Positions 23,810 to 28,151 of a stretch of DNA of 28,151 bases are shown one piece after another. The stretch comes from an uncultured Bacilli bacterium (lineage in GTDB: Bacteria > Bacillota_I > Bacilli_A > RFN20 > DUOF01): positions 1 to 28,151 of the forward strand of contig CAKORZ010000010.1 of the NCBI GenBank assembly GCA_934101685.1, given 5' to 3'. Both the position numbers and the translations under genes were made by a program. How positions within the stretch are numbered: the first letter of the stretch is position 1; the number at the start of each line of letters is the position of its first letter. The notes below the pieces were generated by a model. It was given only the letters and a program-made list of their open reading frames with translations. It had not been told where the DNA came from and searched no databases.

Positions 23810-25588
23810 TTAATTTTCTTTTTCCTTTGTTCCAAGCTCTGCATCTAACATTTTGCTATAGAATTGATTTGTGTATAAATTATAATATTTTCCTTTTTTC
23901 TTCATTAAATCATAATGACTTCCTTGTTCTAATATGCATCCTTTATCTAAATATATTATATTATCTACATCTTTAATAGTAGAAAGTCTATGCGCTATAA
24001 AAATACAAGTTTTATCTTTGAATTGTGTATTTATGCAGTTTTGTATTAATTGTTCTGTTTTAGAGTCTATACTACTTGTTGCCTCATCTAGTATTATTAT
24101 ATCTGGGTTCTTTAATAGTACTCTTGCAAATGCCATTAATTGTTTTTGCCCATTAGAAAGTAATAATCCACCTTCTCCAACTCTAGTATCATATCCATCT
24201 TTCATATTTTCTATAAATTCATCTAATCCTATTTTTTGACACACATCTTTTACTTCTTCTAGAGTAGCATCTTGCTTTCCATATTTAATATTGTTTAAAA
24301 TAGTATCATCAAATAATAATGAATCCTGTAAGATGAATCCAATACTATTTCTTATAAATGATTGAGGTAAATCCAAGTAGTCTTTATCATCAAATAATAT
24401 TTGACCTTTTGTTGGTTCATAGAATCTATATATTAAACTTGCAATAGTTGATTTACCACTTCCAGTACGACCTACTAACGCTATTTTTGTCTTAGGTTTA
24501 ATTAATAAATTAAAGTTAGTTAAAACTTGTTCTCCTTTTGGATATTTAAATGTTAAATTTTTAAATTCTATTTTTCCTTTTAGAGGATCTGGATTCATAT
24601 TTATGTTTTCTTTATCCTTAATAAGAGGCTCTAAGTTTAACATATAATCTATTTTTTCTGCAGATACTAAAACTTCAGAAAATGAGTCATAGTTATCAGC
24701 AATATATAATATTGAAGCTAAGCATTTATTAAATAATGTAAAGAATAAATATAAACTACCATAAGATATATTAAAACTTGTATATTCTTTATATGATAAA
24801 TAGAATAAAATACATATCGCTATAGCATTAATAAGCTCTAATGATCTCCACATCAACTGGTATGCATAATGTTTTTTCATATTCCATTTCATTTGGTTTG
24901 TGCATAGTTTGTCATATTCTTCATTATTAGCTTTTTCTATATTTAACGTTTTTATTGTTTTTATTCCCATAATTCCATCATTTATATGACTCAATCTTAG
25001 TTTTTTTGCTATTCTTCTTTTATCATCTATTTTATTTAATTTTTTAAATAATGAATTAGATAAGATGAATATAATTGGTGTACATATTAATAAAATAATA
25101 CTTAATTTGAAGTTAACAATTGCACATAATAAATAGCTAACTAATACGTTTATACTATTAACAATTATATACATACTAGGCCAGAAGAACCCTTCACCTA
25201 CTATTTCTACATCACCTACAATTGTATTTATAGTTGCTCCTGTCGCGTGATTGTTATGATATTCTTTATCTAATTCCATTGCTTTTTTAAATAACTTTTC
25301 TCTTATTTCTAGGTTAACTTCTCTTGTTAATTTATTGCCATTTTTAAAAGCTATTGCATAAGTGACATTACTTGTTATTTGAACAAGTGTTATTATACTT
25401 ATCACTATTATAAATAAAGGTATACTATTTTGTTTAAATGCTTTATCTATTCCATAATAAGAAAAAATAAATACGATAGCTAGTTCACTTAAAGCATAAA
25501 TAATTGCCATTGTATATATTTTTTTGAAATTTATACTTCTAGGCATTATTCTTTTAAAAACATTTATTATATTTTTAATTGTTTTCAT
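23810..25588 (-). CDS. ABC exporter half-transporter, partner with canonical Walker B and degenerate signature
   Basis: The 592-aa protein has a six-helix transmembrane domain (~25-300) fused to an ATP-binding domain (~335-580). Walker A is LVGRTGSGKS (371-380), the Q-loop is FILQD, Walker B is IIILDEATSS with catalytic Glu502, and the switch His is 533. The ABC signature is LSNGQ (477-481) instead of LSGGQ. The upstream partner has the reverse defect, so the pair should form one active and one degenerate ATP site, as in TM287/288 and BmrCD. Such exporters pump drugs, lipids or peptides; no peptidase-C39 domain is present. Its ATG overlaps the partner's stop (TAATG) behind GGAGG, so translation is coupled. 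Confidence 0.95.
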   Translation of the reverse strand: MKTIKNIINVFKRIMPRSINFKKIYTMAIIYALSELAIVFIFSYYGIDKAFKQNSIPLFIIVISIITLVQITSNVTYAIAFKNGNKLTREVNLEIREKLFKKAMELDKEYHNNHATGATINTIVGDVEIVGEGFFWPSMYIIVNSINVLVSYLLCAIVNFKLSIILLICTPIIFILSNSLFKKLNKIDDKRRIAKKLRLSHINDGIMGIKTIKTLNIEKANNEEYDKLCTNQMKWNMKKHYAYQLMWRSLELINAIAICILFYLSYKEYTSFNISYGSLYLFFTLFNKCLASILYIADNYDSFSEVLVSAEKIDYMLNLEPLIKDKENINMNPDPLKGKIEFKNLTFKYPKGEQVLTNFNLLIKPKTKIALVGRTGSGKSTIASLIYRFYEPTKGQILFDDKDYLDLPQSFIRNSIGFILQDSLLFDDTILNNIKYGKQDATLEEVKDVCQKIGLDEFIENMKDGYDTRVGEGGLLLSNGQKQLMAFARVLLKNPDIIILDEATSSIDSKTEQLIQNCINTQFKDKTCIFIAHRLSTIKDVDNIIYLDKGCILEQGSHYDLMKKKGKYYNLYTNQFYSKMLDAELGTKEKEN

Positions 25589-27351
25589 TATTCATCTACC
25601 TCCTGTATCATTTGTTGTAAACTCCAAACGTTAGAGTAGAATCCTTCTCTTTGTATTAGTTCATCATGAGTTCCGATATCTACTATCTCGCCTTTATCAA
25701 GCACTATAATTTTGTCAGCGTCTTTCACATTTAGTAAATTATGAGAAATTATGATGGTAGTAGCTTTTTCTTTAGCAATAGAGTTTTTGATTTTTCTTGC
25801 TACTATGTTATCTACTGCACTTAAGGTATCATCTAATATAAGTATTTTTTTATTTTTCATTATTGTTCTTAGTAAAGAGATTCTTTGTCTTTGTCCGCCA
25901 GATAAAGTTACCCCTCTTTCACCAACTATTGTTTCTAATCCACTTTCAAATTTATTTATATCTTCATCTAATCCTACTCTTTTTAGATACATATCTAAAT
26001 CTATACGATCATTATCTACTAATACTAATAAGTTTTCTTTTATTGTTTTCGAGAAGATATAGGCATCTTGTAATACTACTCCCATATTTTCTCTTATATA
26101 TTTTTTCTTATAATCTTTTAATTCAACACCATCTATCTTGATACTTCCACTTGAATAATCGTCTAACCTTGTTAGTAAATTTACAATACTTGTTTTACCA
26201 CTTCCTGATTTACCAACAATGCCTAATGTTTCTCCTTTTTTTAGTTCAAAACTAATATTTTTCAAGATATCATCTTTATCATATTTCATGCTTACATTTT
26301 CAAATGTTATATTTCCCTCAATTTCACTTGTTACAGTTCCATCATTAACATACTCTGTTTCTATATTAAAATATTCATTTAATCTTTTTATAGATATAAA
26401 TGTTTTAACAAGGCCTGTTATATAGTTTATTAATTGTGTTGCTTCGTTTAAGAAACTTGTTGATAATATTGCAATAGCAGAAACTGCTGCTAAAGATATG
26501 TTCCCATTAAAGTAAACAATTGCTAATATAATTAAACACCCAACTAAATATATTGATGTTATTAAGTCTGATAATAACCAATATCTACAATGTAAGTTAT
26601 TTATATCGTAGTTGTTACTTTCTTTTTTATCATTTATTTCTTTAAACTTTTTATACTCATACTCTTCATTAGCAAAACTCTTTACTAAGCTATAATTGGT
26701 TATGCTCTGTTGTAAAGTTGAGTTTAATTCACTATAGTATTTTGAAGAATTAATTTCTCTTTTCTTTATTTTAAAGTAACCATAATACCATGAGAATATT
26801 AAGCATATAACTAAAATCACTATACTATAACTAAATATTGCTTTACTTAATACATAAAATTGTATAAGTACAGTCACTGCTTTTGATACTATTTTAAATA
26901 CTTCATATATTGAATCTCTAAATAGTTTAGTTACTCTTTGGCAATCTTCTATATTTCTTTGAATTATGTCTCCTGTAGATCTATTAACATATTCACTTTT
27001 TGGTAAATCTAATACATGTTTGTAAAATGCTAAACTTAAATTTTTACCTAATAACTGTTGATGAAGTTGTCTAGTATATCTTGATAAAAAGAAAAAGGCA
27101 ATTCTAATAGATATAACTACAATATAGATTATCGAAATACTAGTTATTTGACTTTTCACACTTGTTTTATCAACAAATTTTATTAATGCTCCTGGAAGAA
27201 TATCACTATCTCCATTTAAGATTCCCAATACTTCTCCTACAAATAATCCAGATAATGAATCTATATAACTACATAAAAACATAGACACTATAGCAACAAG
27301 ATATAGTGGCATTAATTTAATTATGTTTTTTAGTATTGCTTTATTTTTCAT
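25588..27351 (-). CDS. ABC exporter half-transporter, partner with Asp in place of the catalytic Glu
   Basis: This 587-aa type IV (type I exporter) half-transporter has a transmembrane domain (~13-315) and an ATP-binding domain (~345-580). Walker A is GIVGKSGSGKTS (377-388), the Q-loop VVLQD, the signature canonical LSGGQRQR (483-490), and the switch His 537. Walker B reads ILILDDTLSAVD with Asp508 where Glu is usual. It is the first gene of the exporter operon. The leader upstream carries a promoter, a 25-codon ORF and interleaved inverted repeats. The ribosome binding site is modest: GGGGA ending 9 nt before the ATG. By pattern it resembles the BmrC/TM287 side of heterodimeric drug exporters; the substrate is unknown. 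Confidence 0.95.
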   Translation of the reverse strand: MKNKAILKNIIKLMPLYLVAIVSMFLCSYIDSLSGLFVGEVLGILNGDSDILPGALIKFVDKTSVKSQITSISIIYIVVISIRIAFFFLSRYTRQLHQQLLGKNLSLAFYKHVLDLPKSEYVNRSTGDIIQRNIEDCQRVTKLFRDSIYEVFKIVSKAVTVLIQFYVLSKAIFSYSIVILVICLIFSWYYGYFKIKKREINSSKYYSELNSTLQQSITNYSLVKSFANEEYEYKKFKEINDKKESNNYDINNLHCRYWLLSDLITSIYLVGCLIILAIVYFNGNISLAAVSAIAILSTSFLNEATQLINYITGLVKTFISIKRLNEYFNIETEYVNDGTVTSEIEGNITFENVSMKYDKDDILKNISFELKKGETLGIVGKSGSGKTSIVNLLTRLDDYSSGSIKIDGVELKDYKKKYIRENMGVVLQDAYIFSKTIKENLLVLVDNDRIDLDMYLKRVGLDEDINKFESGLETIVGERGVTLSGGQRQRISLLRTIMKNKKILILDDTLSAVDNIVARKIKNSIAKEKATTIIISHNLLNVKDADKIIVLDKGEIVDIGTHDELIQREGFYSNVWSLQQMIQEVDE

Positions 27352-27360
27352 CTTTTTTCA

Positions 27361-27490
27361 TCCCCATTTCCATTTTTTCAATTTTCGTGGAGACAAAAAC
27401 CATCTACTTACGTCTTATAACGTGAGCAAAACAATTATTTTCTCCACTTATTTTATTTGAATTAATATTTAACATTTTCATTTTGCTCAC
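27361..27490 (-). promoter_or_regulatory. Exporter mRNA leader with two interleaved inverted repeats
   Basis: In mRNA order: GTGAGCAAAA (27481-27490), GTGGAGA (27441-27447), TTTTGCTCAC (27422-27431), TCTCCAC (27387-27393) and the exporter's GGGGA (27361-27365). The first pairs with the third (10 bp) and the second with the fourth (7 bp), so the helices are interleaved. They would either form an H-type pseudoknot or be mutually alternative. TCTCC could also pair with GGGGA. The first element overlaps the ribosome binding site and start of the small ORF at 27404-27481; the second and third lie within that ORF. No T run marks a transcription terminator, so control of translation is the simpler reading. 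Confidence 0.6.
27404..27481 (-). CDS. Putative 25-codon leader peptide of the ABC exporter operon
   Basis: The ORF runs from ATG at 27481 to TAG at 27404. Its ribosome binding site AAGGATGTGA differs from the ideal AAGGAGGTGA by one base, with good spacing. The peptide is polar, begins MKMLNINSNKISGENN and ends HVIRRK. It starts about 20 nt after the predicted transcript start and ends about 50 nt before the exporter ATG. Its codons span two of the four inverted-repeat arms. Leader peptides that control exporters by ribosome stalling are known, for example bmrB upstream of bmrCD. The assignment here is inference, since 25 open codons alone are weak evidence. Confidence 0.5.
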   Translation of the reverse strand: MKMLNINSNKISGENNCFAHVIRRK

Positions 27491-27506
27491 ATCCTTTCCG
27501 TTTTTA

Positions 27507-27535
27507 ATAATAACTTGATTAGCACATAATTGCAA
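27507..27535 (-). promoter_or_regulatory. Promoter of the ABC exporter operon
   Basis: On the minus strand, TTGCAA (27530-27535), 17 bp, then TATTAT (27507-27512). The start of transcription should fall near 27500, giving a leader of about 150 nt. Confidence 0.7.
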
Positions 27536-27554
27536 GATTTTTCTTGAAATATGC

Positions 27555-28151
27555 TTATTTATACATGATTTTTCTTATTTTTAATGAAATTAATTCTAAA
27601 ATATCACTATTTAACTCACTAATAGCAAAGCATTTCTTTCCTATATCTTTAAGGGATGCTCCTATATGATATAGTTTTATATTATCTATTATTAAGAATC
27701 TATCATGAAATGAATTACTATAAATAATATTTATTTTCCCATATTGTTTATTAAACTTATTTATTGTTGTCTCGTTTAATACTGATTCTATATATTCTTT
27801 ATTAGTTATTATAGTTATAATTACATTATTATTTTTATAACTTAAAATATCTAATGTTTCTTTTCCAACATAGTTATCTATTAAAACTATTTTACTATTT
27901 GCTTTCTTTATTATTTCTATTATCTTACTATGTGCATCATAAAACTCTCCATTAAAGAAGATTGATTCTTTGTTTTCTTGGTTTTTATCTTCTAAAGTAG
28001 CTACTCTTTTATCTAAGCTATCTACTTTATTATTTATACTTATAACACTTGTCATCAAATCTTTATAATTATCATTATATTGAGTTACTCTTTTTTCATC
28101 TATTACAAAGCCTTTCATTAAGTATTGTTTTATTGTTTTACTTACCCATTT
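27555..28151 (-). CDS. ORF6N/RhuM-type protein with PLD-like domain, C-terminal part (cut by window edge)
   Basis: An ATG occurs at 28118, but the frame stays open to the window edge and the extra codons read KWVSKTIKQYL. This continues into KGFVIDEKRV, the end of the DNA-binding-type domain of RhuM/ORF6N-like proteins. So the visible 198 aa are a C-terminal fragment, not a complete 187-aa protein. A short coiled coil follows (VISINNKVDSLDKRVATLED), then a phospholipase-D-like domain with FHDRFLIID and YHIGASLKDIGKKCF. The HKD motif is degenerate: His-x-Arg rather than His-x-Lys. Such proteins are common on prophages and islands and their role is unclear. I recognise the family from memory of similar sequences. 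Confidence 0.75.
   Translation of the reverse strand, partial: KWVSKTIKQYLMKGFVIDEKRVTQYNDNYKDLMTSVISINNKVDSLDKRVATLEDKNQENKESIFFNGEFYDAHSKIIEIIKKANSKIVLIDNYVGKETLDILSYKNNNVIITIITNKEYIESVLNETTINKFNKQYGKINIIYSNSFHDRFLIIDNIKLYHIGASLKDIGKKCFAISELNSDILELISLKIRKIMYK

Noticed and set aside
27349..27412. Second small ORF overlapping the exporter start (ATG near 27403)
   Set aside because: It has about 20 codons and no convincing ribosome binding site; it is likely a chance frame.
1..28151. CRISPR array, tRNA/rRNA genes, insertion sequences
   Set aside because: No regularly repeated 25-40 bp units, no TPsiC-like arms with cloverleaf potential, and no transposase ORFs or terminal inverted repeats were found by reading both strands.

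Overview
The window is AT-rich DNA from a low-GC Gram-positive bacterium of the Firmicutes (Bacilli, Erysipelotrichia or a related uncultured gut lineage). Evidence for this is the pcrA-ligA and recU-PBP1 pairs, the AGGAGG-type ribosome binding sites, a lipoteichoic-acid-synthase-type enzyme, HelD, QueH and the spore-maturation pair spmA-spmB beside a D,D-carboxypeptidase gene. TGG encodes Trp, and TGA is the stop of the gene at 22537-23730, so the Mycoplasma code does not apply. I see no tRNA, rRNA, CRISPR array, insertion sequence or replication origin. The longest stretch without a gene is about 260 bp (14175-14436).

Layout: 1-3068 (minus) holds pcrA and the first 300 codons of ligA. 3290-6892 (plus) is a membrane protein gene, recU and a class A penicillin-binding protein gene. 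6889-7907 (minus) holds a YugP-type zinc protease and the nucleoid protein HU. 8064-10348 (plus) holds a TcmP/LCM-type methyltransferase and two tandem paralogous membrane-anchored exported proteins. 10368-13173 (plus) holds helD behind a strong promoter and an intrinsic terminator that abuts its start codon, then a histidine phosphatase. 13242-14174 (minus) is a Fic-domain protein whose catalytic His is replaced by Gln; regularly spaced repeats lie upstream of it. 14437-17247 is a queuosine operon, tgt-queA-queH, overlapping an LTA-synthase-like gene (17237-19180). 19263-20253 holds an unknown protein and a DUF1292 protein. 20306-22471 (minus) is dacF-spmA-spmB. 22537-23730 (minus) is an AAA_14/DUF4143 ATPase. 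23810-27351 (minus) encodes a heterodimeric ABC exporter. 27555-28151 (minus) is the C-terminal part of an ORF6N/RhuM-type protein with a PLD-like domain.

Much of the window is housekeeping: DNA repair, cell wall growth, tRNA modification and sporulation-type genes. The most unusual signals are regulatory. First, the ABC exporter has a leader of about 150 nt with a clear promoter, a 25-codon ORF and two interleaved inverted repeats. It is analogous in layout to the leader-peptide attenuation of bmrCD in Bacillus. Second, the helD leader is a terminator whose 3' arm is the ribosome binding site, which would tie expression of an RNA-polymerase recycling factor to termination efficiency. Third, there are four repeats about 33 bp apart in alternating orientation between the Fic gene and tgt. 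All three are predictions from sequence only.
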